From a bacterium (GTDB lineage Bacteria; JAJVIF01; JAGGVT01): a stretch of 49,301 nucleotides of DNA. The stretch lies in assembly GCA_021157815.1 (NCBI GenBank), contig JAGGVT010000066.1, positions 1 to 49,301 on the forward strand. The letters run 5' to 3'. Positions 33,632 through 41,925 of this stretch are shown in pieces. The position numbers were made by a program, and so were the translations under genes. Position 1 is the first letter of the stretch, and every line of letters starts with the position of its first letter. The notes under the pieces were generated by a model, which had not been told where the DNA came from, did not search any database, and worked only from the letters and a program-made list of their open reading frames with translations.

Positions 33632-34261
33632 TTAACTGTTCTGCCTGAATGTCTGAATGACTTTTTCATAAACCCATCGTGATCTGTTATATTCACCGCG
33701 GATAGCCATTTCGGCATCGTCAATCGCGGTATCAAGATTATCGTTAATAATTATATAGTCGAAATACTTCGCTTCGTCAACTTCACGAACCGCTTCTTTT
33801 AATCTCCTTTCCAATTGATCCACGTTTTCAGTGTTTCTGTCCTTTAGCCTTTGCTCAAGTGTTTTTTTATCCGGCGGTACTATAAACAAACTAACTTCGT
33901 CCACCATTGGATGCGTTCTCACACTTCTCGAACCCTGGACATCAATTTCCAACACAGCGATTTTCCCCTGCTCAATAAGATCTTTCACATTCTCGACAGG
34001 AGTACCATAGAATTGGTCATAAACAATCGCCCACTCCAGAAAGCCTTTCTCCTGAACCTTTTGCTGAAACTCCTCCTTTGTAACGAAATGATATTCCACT
34101 CCGTCTTCTTCACCTGTACGAGGTGAGCGAGTAGTCCAGGATGTTACCACTGACATATCCTCAAATCGCTTCAGCAACCCAATAATGACAGAACCCTTTC
34201 CTGCACCGGATGGTCCTGATATTACAAGTAGAAACCCTGGATATTTCTTTTCGCTCATCAT
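33632..34261 (-). CDS. gmk: Guanylate kinase
   Basis: A 209-residue GMP kinase (GMP + ATP to GDP + ADP). The P-loop SGPSGAGKGS is at about 15-24, the GMP-binding TSWTTRSPRTGEEDGVEYHF segment at about 39-58, and the usual family length is met. Its start overlaps the end of ispA by four bases, so it is translated from the same message. Cytoplasmic. Confidence 0.96.
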   Translation of the reverse strand: MMSEKKYPGFLLVISGPSGAGKGSVIIGLLKRFEDMSVVTSWTTRSPRTGEEDGVEYHFVTKEEFQQKVQEKGFLEWAIVYDQFYGTPVENVKDLIEQGKIAVLEIDVQGSRSVRTHPMVDEVSLFIVPPDKKTLEQRLKDRNTENVDQLERRLKEAVREVDEAKYFDYIIINDNLDTAIDDAEMAIRGEYNRSRWVYEKVIQTFRQNS

Positions 34262-35154
34262 TTACGCCTTTCAATAAGGTAATCGGCCAGTTTTTTGAGG
34301 AAATCTGTTTTAGGAAGTCCAATCAGAGCGTCCTTTGCCCTGTCAACCGCCTGTTGTGCCTGCGTACGCGCTCCTTTCAGCGTGTAAGCTGATACATAAT
34401 TCGCTCTTTTAATTTCCGCATCATGTCCAACATCTTTCCCGAGTTCCTCGACTGTTGATGTTTCATCTAGAATATCATCCGTAATCTGGAATGCCAGTCC
34501 GAATTCCATGGCGTAACTGGTAAGTTTCTCCAGTTCGTTGTCAGGCGCTTTTGCAAGAATAGCACCCATCCTGAGACTTGCGCAGAAAAAACTCGCAGTT
34601 TTCATCTGGTGAAGACGAGTTATTCCCTCAAGGTCAGATGCATTTCTTGATGGGTCGAGGTCCAGCACCTGTCCACCCAGAACGCCATCCACACCAAGCG
34701 CGTCGGATAGTTCATCAATTACTCTCAGCACTGATTCCGCTGAAAAACGCTTAACACCTTCTCTGGCAATTACACCATACGCCATATTTAAATATGCATC
34801 ACCAGCTAGAGTCGCCAATGCCTCGTTAAATTCCCTATGAAGAGCAGGTTTTCCTCTTCTTAGCAACGCATCATCCATGCACGGTAAATCATCGTGAACA
34901 AGAGTGAATGACTGTATATATTCAAGAGCGACCGCAACAGGAATCAACTTCGATTTTTCCACGCCATACATCTCGCCTGCTGTAATTGCGAGAATTGGCC
35001 TTAGGCGCTTTCCACCGTTTAACACAGAATAACGCAACGCCTCCCTGATGCGTGGAGGAAAATCATTATCGTAACGAAGCTGTTTATCCAGTTCAGAGTC
35101 GATTTCACTCTTCAAACCGACAAGTTGCTCTTTCAAGTCCATTTTACAGTTCAA
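34258..35154 (-). CDS. ispA: Polyprenyl diphosphate synthase (farnesyl/geranylgeranyl type)
   Basis: A 298-residue trans-isoprenyl diphosphate synthase. The two Asp-rich motifs are intact: the first in LVHDDLPCMDDALLRRGKP (about 82-100, DDxxxxD form) and the second in FQITDDILDE (about 217-226). The product is probably farnesyl diphosphate (C15), the precursor of undecaprenyl lipid carrier and quinones; chain length cannot be fixed by eye. The frame overlaps the acyl-CoA dehydrogenase end by 11 bases; an internal ATG at 35142 is an alternative start. Situated between fatty-acid and nucleotide genes in the long operon. Confidence 0.92.
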   Translation of the reverse strand: MNCKMDLKEQLVGLKSEIDSELDKQLRYDNDFPPRIREALRYSVLNGGKRLRPILAITAGEMYGVEKSKLIPVAVALEYIQSFTLVHDDLPCMDDALLRRGKPALHREFNEALATLAGDAYLNMAYGVIAREGVKRFSAESVLRVIDELSDALGVDGVLGGQVLDLDPSRNASDLEGITRLHQMKTASFFCASLRMGAILAKAPDNELEKLTSYAMEFGLAFQITDDILDETSTVEELGKDVGHDAEIKRANYVSAYTLKGARTQAQQAVDRAKDALIGLPKTDFLKKLADYLIERRK

Positions 35155-36316
35155 ACAGTCCTTTTTTAATCACATTTCTTGAGATTACAAGCCGTTGAAT
35201 CTCGTTTGTACCCTCGTAAATCTGCTTGATTTTGGCGTCGCGCAGATGTTTTTCAACAGGATATTCCTTTGAGTAACCGTAACCGCCCATAATTTGAATA
35301 GCTTCGAGACATACTTGAACACACATGTCACTGGCATACATTTTCGCCTGCGCCGCTTCAGAAGTGCATCTTTCACCATTGTCCTTAAGCCACGCGGCAT
35401 GCATTACAAGCCATCTTGCAGCTTGAATTTCCGTTGCGAGATTCGCAAACTTCCATTGTGCAGATTGAAAATCCGTAATTAACTTGCCAAACTGCTTTCG
35501 TTTTTTTGCGTATTCAAGAGCTTCATGCAGCGCCTGAAATGCTATTCCCACAGCCGCGGCGCCCATGCCGATACGTCCGCCATCAAGCACGTTCATCGCA
35601 ACTTTGAATCCCTTTCCCATATTCTTATCGCCGCCAAGTAAATTTTCATAGGGAACCTTTAGATTTTCGAAGAAAAGCTCTGTCTGATGCGAACCGCGAA
35701 TTCCCATCGTATCCTCGACATGGCCTGTTGTAAATCCCTCCATTCCTTTCTCAATGATTATAGGAGAAATGCCCATTAAACCTCTTGATGGGTCTGTCAT
35801 TGCAATGAGAATAATTACGCTTGCAACATCGCCGTTGGTAATCCACTGCTTGTGCCCATTGACAAGAAAGTGTGATTTGTCCTCTGATAGAATAGCGGTT
35901 GTCTGGATGTTAGACGCATCGCTTCCAGCTTCCGGTTCAGTCAGTGCGAACGACCCGATATATTCCCCTGTAGCTAGTTTTGGAAGATATTTTTTCTTCT
36001 GCTCATCTGTTCCAAAGTTGATTATGGAATAACAGCAAAGCGAGTTATGGGCACCCATTAAAGTCGCGAGTCCGGCCTCACCTCTTGCTAGTTCCTCAGC
36101 TATTATCACGGTTTGTGTGTATGTCAATCCGGCACCGCCATATTCAGCAGGAACATAGGGGGCGAGATATCCAAGTTCACCCAATTCCTTTATTAGTTCC
36201 TGCGGTATCTCACGCGATTCATCAATTTGCTTGCCAAGTGGAAGCGCTTTTTCCTGCGCCCACTTGTGAATCGATTCTTTTATCATGCGAGTTTCTTCAT
36301 CAAGACTAAAATCCAT
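35144..36316 (-). CDS. Acyl-CoA dehydrogenase
   Basis: A 390-residue FAD-dependent acyl-CoA dehydrogenase of the short/medium-chain type. Signatures: the FALTEPEAGSDA block (about 123-134), QFGKLITDFQSAQWKFA (about 271-287), IMGGYGYSKEYPVEKHLRDAKI (about 342-363) and the terminal IYEGTNEIQR (about 365-374), in which Glu is the catalytic base. It oxidises an acyl-CoA to enoyl-CoA and passes electrons to an electron-transfer flavoprotein; no etf genes are in the window. It lies between fabF and ispA with short gaps, so a catabolic-type enzyme is embedded in a biosynthetic run. Possible alternative roles are branched-chain acyl-CoA or lipid-remodelling steps. Confidence 0.93.
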   Translation of the reverse strand: MDFSLDEETRMIKESIHKWAQEKALPLGKQIDESREIPQELIKELGELGYLAPYVPAEYGGAGLTYTQTVIIAEELARGEAGLATLMGAHNSLCCYSIINFGTDEQKKKYLPKLATGEYIGSFALTEPEAGSDASNIQTTAILSEDKSHFLVNGHKQWITNGDVASVIILIAMTDPSRGLMGISPIIIEKGMEGFTTGHVEDTMGIRGSHQTELFFENLKVPYENLLGGDKNMGKGFKVAMNVLDGGRIGMGAAAVGIAFQALHEALEYAKKRKQFGKLITDFQSAQWKFANLATEIQAARWLVMHAAWLKDNGERCTSEAAQAKMYASDMCVQVCLEAIQIMGGYGYSKEYPVEKHLRDAKIKQIYEGTNEIQRLVISRNVIKKGLFEL

Positions 36317-36413
36317 TTTTTAACCTCCGGGAGTTCGGCACTCCGTTTGTTTTTGTTTTAAATATATAATCCTGCAACCACACCTGAATCAAATGTGGTT
36401 GGAAATAAATTTC

Positions 36414-37649
36414 TTACGGTGCTTTAATAACCAAACACGCGTTCTGGCCGCCAAATCCAAAAGAGTTTTTCATCATATACTTAATCTTGTGTTCACGCGA
36501 TTCCCCAGCGACATAATCAAGATCACAATCCGGGTCGGGGAATTCGTAATTCGCGGTTTGATGAATCATTCCGTGCTGCATTCCCATAAGGCTTGCTGCC
36601 AGTTCAATCGCACCGCTTGCGCCTAGAAGATGTCCGACTACCGATTTCGTTGAACTAATCGGAATTTTATACGCCCTGTCGCCAAATACCGCTTTAATAG
36701 CCTCCGTCTCTGCTTTATCGTTTAGTTGAGTGCTTGTTCCATGCGCGTTTATGTAATCAATATCATCTATGGAGATACCGGCATCCTTCAAAGCCATGTT
36801 AATGCACCTAATAGCACCTTCTCCGCCGGGAGATGGCGCTGTAATATGGTATGCGTCCGCGCTTAAACCGTAGCCGATTACCTCACCGTAAATTTTCGCA
36901 TCACGTTTTTTAGCGTGTTCCCACTCCTCTAACATAATAGTAACGCCGCCTTCTCCTACAATAAAACCGTCACGCTCTTTGTCGAAAGGCCGGCTGGCTT
37001 TTTCAGGAGCGTCATTGCGTTTGGACAGGGCGCCCATGTTGGCAAAGCCGGCATAACCGGATGGAACTACACCGGCTTCCGAACCGCCTGTCAACATTGC
37101 ATCCGCGTTTCCGAGCCTGATATGGTTAAATGACTCTCCCAATGCGTGTGTTGATGATGCGCATGCTGTTACAACCACAAAATTAGGCCCCTTTAGCCCA
37201 TGATGAATCGCTACTATACCGCTTGACATATTTGGAATTGACGCCGGAATATAAAAAGGCGAAACGCGTTTCGGTCCAGCATTGTCGAGTTTTACAGCAT
37301 CCCTGCAAAGGACTCCCAAACCACCAATTCCGCTGCCAAGTATGACGCCAAATCTATCCCTGTCGCATTTATCCAAATCGATTCCCGAATCCTCCACGCA
37401 CAATTTCGATGCGGCAATCGCGAAATGTATAAATCGGTCAGTTCGTTTAATTTCCTTTGCGTCCATGAACTCTTCCGGCTTGAAATTAATACATTCACCG
37501 GCAATTTGAACCGAGTAATCTTCAACATCAAAAGCCTGAGTCCGTCTGATACCGGAAATCCCATCCCGTGCATTTTCCCACAGGATATCATTGCCCGTTC
37601 CAAATGTTGAGATAACTCCCAAACCTGTTATTACTACCCTGCGTTCCAC
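36414..37649 (-). CDS. fabF: 3-oxoacyl-ACP synthase II (FabF)
   Basis: A 411-residue beta-ketoacyl-ACP synthase II that elongates acyl-ACP with malonyl-ACP. GTG at 37649 is the likely start: GGAGG sits five to six bases before it, and the protein then begins MERRVVITGLG as usual for FabF. The upstream ATG at 37670 has no site. The catalytic Cys is in TACASSTHALGES, and the two His in NAHGTSTQLND and KSVVGHLLGASGA. The length is normal. It follows fabG by 45 bases. In most fab clusters acpP lies in this gap; there is no room for it here. Confidence 0.96.
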   Translation of the reverse strand: MERRVVITGLGVISTFGTGNDILWENARDGISGIRRTQAFDVEDYSVQIAGECINFKPEEFMDAKEIKRTDRFIHFAIAASKLCVEDSGIDLDKCDRDRFGVILGSGIGGLGVLCRDAVKLDNAGPKRVSPFYIPASIPNMSSGIVAIHHGLKGPNFVVVTACASSTHALGESFNHIRLGNADAMLTGGSEAGVVPSGYAGFANMGALSKRNDAPEKASRPFDKERDGFIVGEGGVTIMLEEWEHAKKRDAKIYGEVIGYGLSADAYHITAPSPGGEGAIRCINMALKDAGISIDDIDYINAHGTSTQLNDKAETEAIKAVFGDRAYKIPISSTKSVVGHLLGASGAIELAASLMGMQHGMIHQTANYEFPDPDCDLDYVAGESREHKIKYMMKNSFGFGGQNACLVIKAP

Positions 37650-37694
37650 TAAAACCTCCAGGGATTTCATAATGATAAATATAATATATAAATC

Positions 37695-38447
37695 TTAAAA
37701 AACAGCGCCGCCGCCGGTTACGGTTAATTCGCAGCCGCTTATATATCTCGCTTCGTCGCTTGCAAGAAACCGTACAGCATAAGCTACTTCCTCAGGTTCT
37801 CCAAATCTTCCCATCGGAATTCTGCTAATGAAAAACTCTCTTCTTTCATCTGTTATGTCATCAAGCATTTTTGTGTTTATTATTCCCGGGATAACTACAT
37901 TCGATGTAATATTCCTCGACCCCAGTTCCAAAGCCAGCGATTTTGATAATCCATGCAAAGCCGCTTTGCTGGCGGAATAAAGCGTTTGCGCCGGTGAACC
38001 CGCAGTCGCGGCCGGTGATGAAATATTAATTATTCTTCCGTATCTATTTTTCATCATGTGTTTCACCGCAAGCCTGGTCAGGTTCATTAGTCCAAACAGG
38101 TTAGTGCCAAACACGAAATCCATATCAGCATCTTTCTGGCGGATAAACAATCCCTCCTGATTCACTCCCGCGTTGTTTACCAGAATATGAAGATTTTCAG
38201 ATTCATCAATGATTTGCGAAATAATAGAATCGCGAGATTTTGAATCCGTTATATCGCCCGAAATAGCAACCGCCATACCGCCGTTTGATTCTATCTCACT
38301 TACAACCTCATCCGCTTTTTGTGAGTTCTTATTATAATGAACATAAACCTTCGCTTCAGCTGATGCCAGCACAACAGCAATCGCGCTTCCTATTCCGCCG
38401 GATGCGCCTGTAACCAGAGCGGTTTTATTTTCCAGTTTGAAATCCAT
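37695..38447 (-). CDS. fabG: 3-oxoacyl-ACP reductase (FabG)
   Basis: A 250-residue short-chain dehydrogenase. NADPH-binding TGASGGIGSAI (about 14-24), LVNNAGVNQ (about 87-95), and the catalytic Ser and Tyr-x3-Lys in ISSPAATAGSPAQTLYSASKAA are intact. It reduces beta-ketoacyl-ACP in the first reductive step of elongation. Its ATG shares one base with the TGA stop of fabD, so the two are tightly coupled. Confidence 0.95.
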   Translation of the reverse strand: MDFKLENKTALVTGASGGIGSAIAVVLASAEAKVYVHYNKNSQKADEVVSEIESNGGMAVAISGDITDSKSRDSIISQIIDESENLHILVNNAGVNQEGLFIRQKDADMDFVFGTNLFGLMNLTRLAVKHMMKNRYGRIINISSPAATAGSPAQTLYSASKAALHGLSKSLALELGSRNITSNVVIPGIINTKMLDDITDERREFFISRIPMGRFGEPEEVAYAVRFLASDEARYISGCELTVTGGGAVF

Positions 38448-39412
38448 CAGTTGTCTTTTACATCAACCCCAATTTCCTTAAGCGATGCAAGAGTATTCAT
38501 TAGCTGTCCCGGATTGCTCACATTGAACAGTTTAAAATCAGCCATATCGCTGTACCCGCGTTTTATCATTGGCATAAGTACAGTAGGACCGAATTCTATA
38601 AACGTGTCTATTCCCTCCGAAAGCATAAATCTTACCGATTGATCCCACAAAACGGCATTCGCAATTTGCTCCGATAAAATGTTCGGCAATTCACCACAGT
38701 CCTGATTTGGTACACCGTCAGCGTTTGTAATCACCGGGTAATGCATTGGATGAAACTCGGTTACAGCCAGTTCCTTTGAGAATTTTTCCCTCGCGGGATC
38801 CATCATTCGACTGTGAAACGGAGCGGAAACCTTAAGGGGAATCGCTTTTTTAATTCCATATTCAGGCGCTTTTTCCATTGCAAGTTTCACAAGTTCCTTT
38901 TCACCTGAAATGACAATCTGAGATGGAGTGTTGAAATTAGCGATTTCGAGGCATCCATCCAGGCCAAGGTCGGTTATAAGTTTCCCAATCTGCATTAAAT
39001 CCCCTCCCAGAAGCGCCGCCATACCGCCTTCACCAATTGGAACAGCGTCCTGAATGAACTGCCCCCTTTTATTTACAAGCCTGACTGCATCTTTCAACTC
39101 CAACGCCTGCGAAACAACAAGCGCGGAAAATTCACCAAGTGAATGTCCGGCAAGATATACAGGTTCAAGGTCGCATCTTTTTCGAAATGCTCTGAAAGCG
39201 GCTACGCTTACTGTCAATATCGCCGGCTGAGCAAATTCAGTTTTGACCAGTTCCTCAATAGGCCCTTCAAAAATAAGGCTAATGAGGTCAATATCGATAG
39301 CTTCATTCGCCTGTTCGAAAACCTCACGGGATTCGGGAAATTCATCATATAGTTCCTTTCCCATACCTATTTTCTGTGCCCCCTGCCCGGGGAATACAAA
39401 TGCAGTTTTCAT
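38447..39412 (-). CDS. fabD: Malonyl-CoA:ACP transacylase (FabD)
   Basis: A 321-residue FabD. GQGAQKIGMGKEL is at about 8-20, the active serine is in GHSLGEFSALV (about 89-99), and the Arg and His sites follow in KRGQFIQ and SAPFHSRMM. It loads malonyl groups onto ACP for each elongation round. A 99-base gap separates it from fabH upstream, in which the short repeat at 39486-39510 lies; a separate promoter is possible but none is clear. Confidence 0.95.
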   Translation of the reverse strand: MKTAFVFPGQGAQKIGMGKELYDEFPESREVFEQANEAIDIDLISLIFEGPIEELVKTEFAQPAILTVSVAAFRAFRKRCDLEPVYLAGHSLGEFSALVVSQALELKDAVRLVNKRGQFIQDAVPIGEGGMAALLGGDLMQIGKLITDLGLDGCLEIANFNTPSQIVISGEKELVKLAMEKAPEYGIKKAIPLKVSAPFHSRMMDPAREKFSKELAVTEFHPMHYPVITNADGVPNQDCGELPNILSEQIANAVLWDQSVRFMLSEGIDTFIEFGPTVLMPMIKRGYSDMADFKLFNVSNPGQLMNTLASLKEIGVDVKDN

Positions 39413-39485
39413 ATTTTACAACGCTCTACGGCATCCAAACCGTGCATTTTTATTCTTTAGGTGAACAACTCTATTTATTTTGAAT

Positions 39486-39510
39486 AGCAGAGGAGGTAAA
39501 CCCACTGCGC
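39486..39510. repeat. Short palindromic repeat between fabH and fabD
   Basis: AGCAGAGGAGGTAAACCCAC then TGC, a near copy of the minus-strand sequence at 20148-20124. It lies two bases after the fabH stop. It may be a repeat remnant or a weak processing site. Confidence 0.4.
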
Positions 39511-39511
39511 A

Positions 39512-40630
39512 CTATATATCCATGCTGATGTTTTTCTTTCCGTTTACACCAGCCGGAACTGTAATCTTCTGTTCCTCAATCGCTTCCTTCGTATCCGCTA
39601 TCGCTGTTGAATCCTGAAGTGTATTTTCAATTCCCCATTCCATCAGGGCGGCTGCGTATGTCAACCCGGCGCCGAAAGTAAGTATTATCATCTTGTCGCC
39701 TTTTTTAAGCCGGTTATCCTTGAAAGCATCATGTACGCATAAAGGAATGCTTGCCGCGGTGGTATTTCCATAACGGTCAATGTTGTTATAACTCTTTGTC
39801 GCCATATCAAGATGAAGAGCTGACATTACACCTTTCACAATTCGAATGTTCGCCTGATGAATACATACCATGTCTATGTCATCCAGAGTCAAACCATTTC
39901 GCTGTGTGATTTCCCGTGCAAGTTCCGCCATGTGCTTTATCGCAAGTTTGAAAACTTTGTTGCCTTCCATTTTTACAGTGTGCATATTCTTTTTGACAGT
40001 TTCAAAAGATGTCGGATTCAAACTTCCACCAGCCGGCATATAGAGAATTTCTCCCTGACGGCCATCCGCCCTGATTATGTAATCAACCAGACTTCCCCTG
40101 TCTTCCGGCACATTTTCAAGAACAACCGCTCCAGCGCCATCGCCAAAAAGTACGCAGATCCCACGGTCATTGTAATCAATAATCGAACTCATAACTTCAC
40201 TGCCGACAACCAACACCTTTTTAACATTGCCAAGCGCCATTTGTCCGTGAGCAATTGAAAGCGCATAGATAAATCCGCTGCAAGCCGCGAGAACATCAAA
40301 CGCTCCACAATCCCCGGCTCCAAGTTTTGCTTGAAGCGTACACGCTGTTGATGGAAATAATCTGTCTGGAGTTACCGTTGCGACAATGATAAGGTCAAGT
40401 TCCTCGGGAGCAACACCGCTCATTTCAAGCGCTTTCACAGCAGCTTCGTATGAAAGGTCGCTGTTTGGTGTGCCTTTTTCAACAATGTGCCTTGTCTTCA
40501 CACCGGTTCGTTTGGTAATCCACTCATCAGATGTGTCGAGATACGATTCAAAATGAGCGTTATCCAGTGTTTTTTCAGGAACATACATTCCAATACCGGT
40601 AATTGATACATTTTGAATATTATTATTCAT
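39512..40630 (-). CDS. fabH: 3-oxoacyl-ACP synthase III (FabH)
   Basis: A 372-residue KAS III that starts fatty-acid synthesis by condensing acetyl-CoA with malonyl-ACP. The catalytic triad is intact: Cys in AACSGFIYAL (about 113-122), His in IHQANIRI and Asn in YGNTTAASIP. The core ends near residue 330 in FGAGLTYAAALMEW; about 40 extra residues follow (rich in Thr, Glu, Lys), longer than common FabH. GGAG of its binding site overlaps the end of plsX. Confidence 0.94.
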   Translation of the reverse strand: MNNNIQNVSITGIGMYVPEKTLDNAHFESYLDTSDEWITKRTGVKTRHIVEKGTPNSDLSYEAAVKALEMSGVAPEELDLIIVATVTPDRLFPSTACTLQAKLGAGDCGAFDVLAACSGFIYALSIAHGQMALGNVKKVLVVGSEVMSSIIDYNDRGICVLFGDGAGAVVLENVPEDRGSLVDYIIRADGRQGEILYMPAGGSLNPTSFETVKKNMHTVKMEGNKVFKLAIKHMAELAREITQRNGLTLDDIDMVCIHQANIRIVKGVMSALHLDMATKSYNNIDRYGNTTAASIPLCVHDAFKDNRLKKGDKMIILTFGAGLTYAAALMEWGIENTLQDSTAIADTKEAIEEQKITVPAGVNGKKNISMDI

Positions 40631-40636
40631 ATCCGT

Positions 40637-41701
40637 TTACTCCATATCATCAGAAGCCCCGGTAATAACCGCGGTTTCTTTCATGTTGTTTGCTATTTCT
40701 TCAGAAATACTTCCAGCCAGGTTCGCATTCGCCAATTTTTGGGCAAATTCAAGAGCGTTAGCTATCGTCGATGCCTGCGATTTACCATGAGTAATTACCA
40801 CATTCCCCTTTACACCCATTATCAAAGCGCCACCGTATTCACGCCAATCCATCTTTCTTCTTATCGATTTAACCGAACCGCTAATCAGCATTGCCCCAAG
40901 ACGCTCTTTCCATCCACTGCTTGAAACTATCTCTCTGAAAGCATTAAAAAATACTGTCGCGGTTCCTTCAAGAGTCTTGAGCATGATATTCCCTATGAAA
41001 CCATCACATACTATGACATTCGCTTTGCCATCAAAGATTTCATTTCCCTCAATGTTACCAATGAAATTTAATTTACTTTCACTGAGAAATTCATGTGCTC
41101 TTTGAACAATCACGTTTCCTTTTGATTTCTCTTCACCGATGTTCAAAAGCGCAATCGACGGCTTCTCTTTTTTCAGTACTTTCTTTGCGTAAAAATGCCC
41201 CATGACAGCAAACTGATAAAGGTTTTCAGGTGAACAGTCAGTGGATACACCGGCATCCAACAACACTGATTCAACTTTTGGCGTGGGCATAGGAATTGCA
41301 ATTGCGGGACGAAAAATCCCAGGCGTGTCTCCAAGCACCCATTTAGCCGCAACGAGCATCGCTCCTGAATTACCGGCGCTTAATACTGCCGACGCTTTTT
41401 TATCCCGAGCCAGTTCAAAAGCGCGCGCCAGTGAATTGTCCGGTTTCTTTTTCATTGCGCGAACAGGTGAATCGCCCATTTCTATCTGCTCTGAGGCATG
41501 AAAGATTTTCAGGCAGTCTCCGCCGGAATTGCCAAGTTCCTTTCGGATAACCTTTTCATCCCCTACAAGTATTACATGGACTCCTTTCGATGCGGCAATA
41601 ACAGCTCCCTGAACAATCGCGGATGGCGCATTATCGCCACCCATCGCATCAAGGGCAATCCATTTAATTCCGTTATTCAAGTCGCTGTCTTTTCTATCCA
41701 T
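40637..41701 (-). CDS. plsX: Phosphate acyltransferase PlsX
   Basis: A protein of about 354 residues. PlsX converts acyl-ACP to acyl-phosphate for PlsY, the first step of phospholipid synthesis in most bacteria. IALDAMGGDNAPSAIVQGA (about 15-33), ALLNIGEEKSKGN and VVCDGFIGNIMLKTLEG are typical blocks. The start is uncertain: ATG 41701 gives the shorter form, TTG 41725 the longer. No rpmF gene precedes it, unlike in many genomes. It opens the long minus-strand run, with fabH six bases later. Confidence 0.92.
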   Translation of the reverse strand: MDRKDSDLNNGIKWIALDAMGGDNAPSAIVQGAVIAASKGVHVILVGDEKVIRKELGNSGGDCLKIFHASEQIEMGDSPVRAMKKKPDNSLARAFELARDKKASAVLSAGNSGAMLVAAKWVLGDTPGIFRPAIAIPMPTPKVESVLLDAGVSTDCSPENLYQFAVMGHFYAKKVLKKEKPSIALLNIGEEKSKGNVIVQRAHEFLSESKLNFIGNIEGNEIFDGKANVIVCDGFIGNIMLKTLEGTATVFFNAFREIVSSSGWKERLGAMLISGSVKSIRRKMDWREYGGALIMGVKGNVVITHGKSQASTIANALEFAQKLANANLAGSISEEIANNMKETAVITGASDDME

Positions 41702-41854
41702 AACAAAATTAGCAGGCAGTATCAAGCATAAAAAAATAAACCTTCCATGCTCCCTACCGGCGAGCTTTTAGCAAAACGATAATTATAAGTGATTTCAACA
41801 TGATTTTGAAATGTTAATTTTACTTTTTGGCGATGTTAATCTTTATCAATCAAA

Positions 41855-41881
41855 GAAAAAATCCCCCGCGTGAGCGGGGGA
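41855..41881 (-). terminator. Rho-independent terminator of the 41926 lipoprotein gene
   Basis: On the minus strand TCCCCCGC, loop TCAC, GCGGGGGA, followed by TTTTTT. Perfect 8-bp stem. Confidence 0.92.
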
Positions 41882-41925
41882 TATACTTGTTCATCATCGT
41901 GAACCTTGATACTTAAATAATGGTT

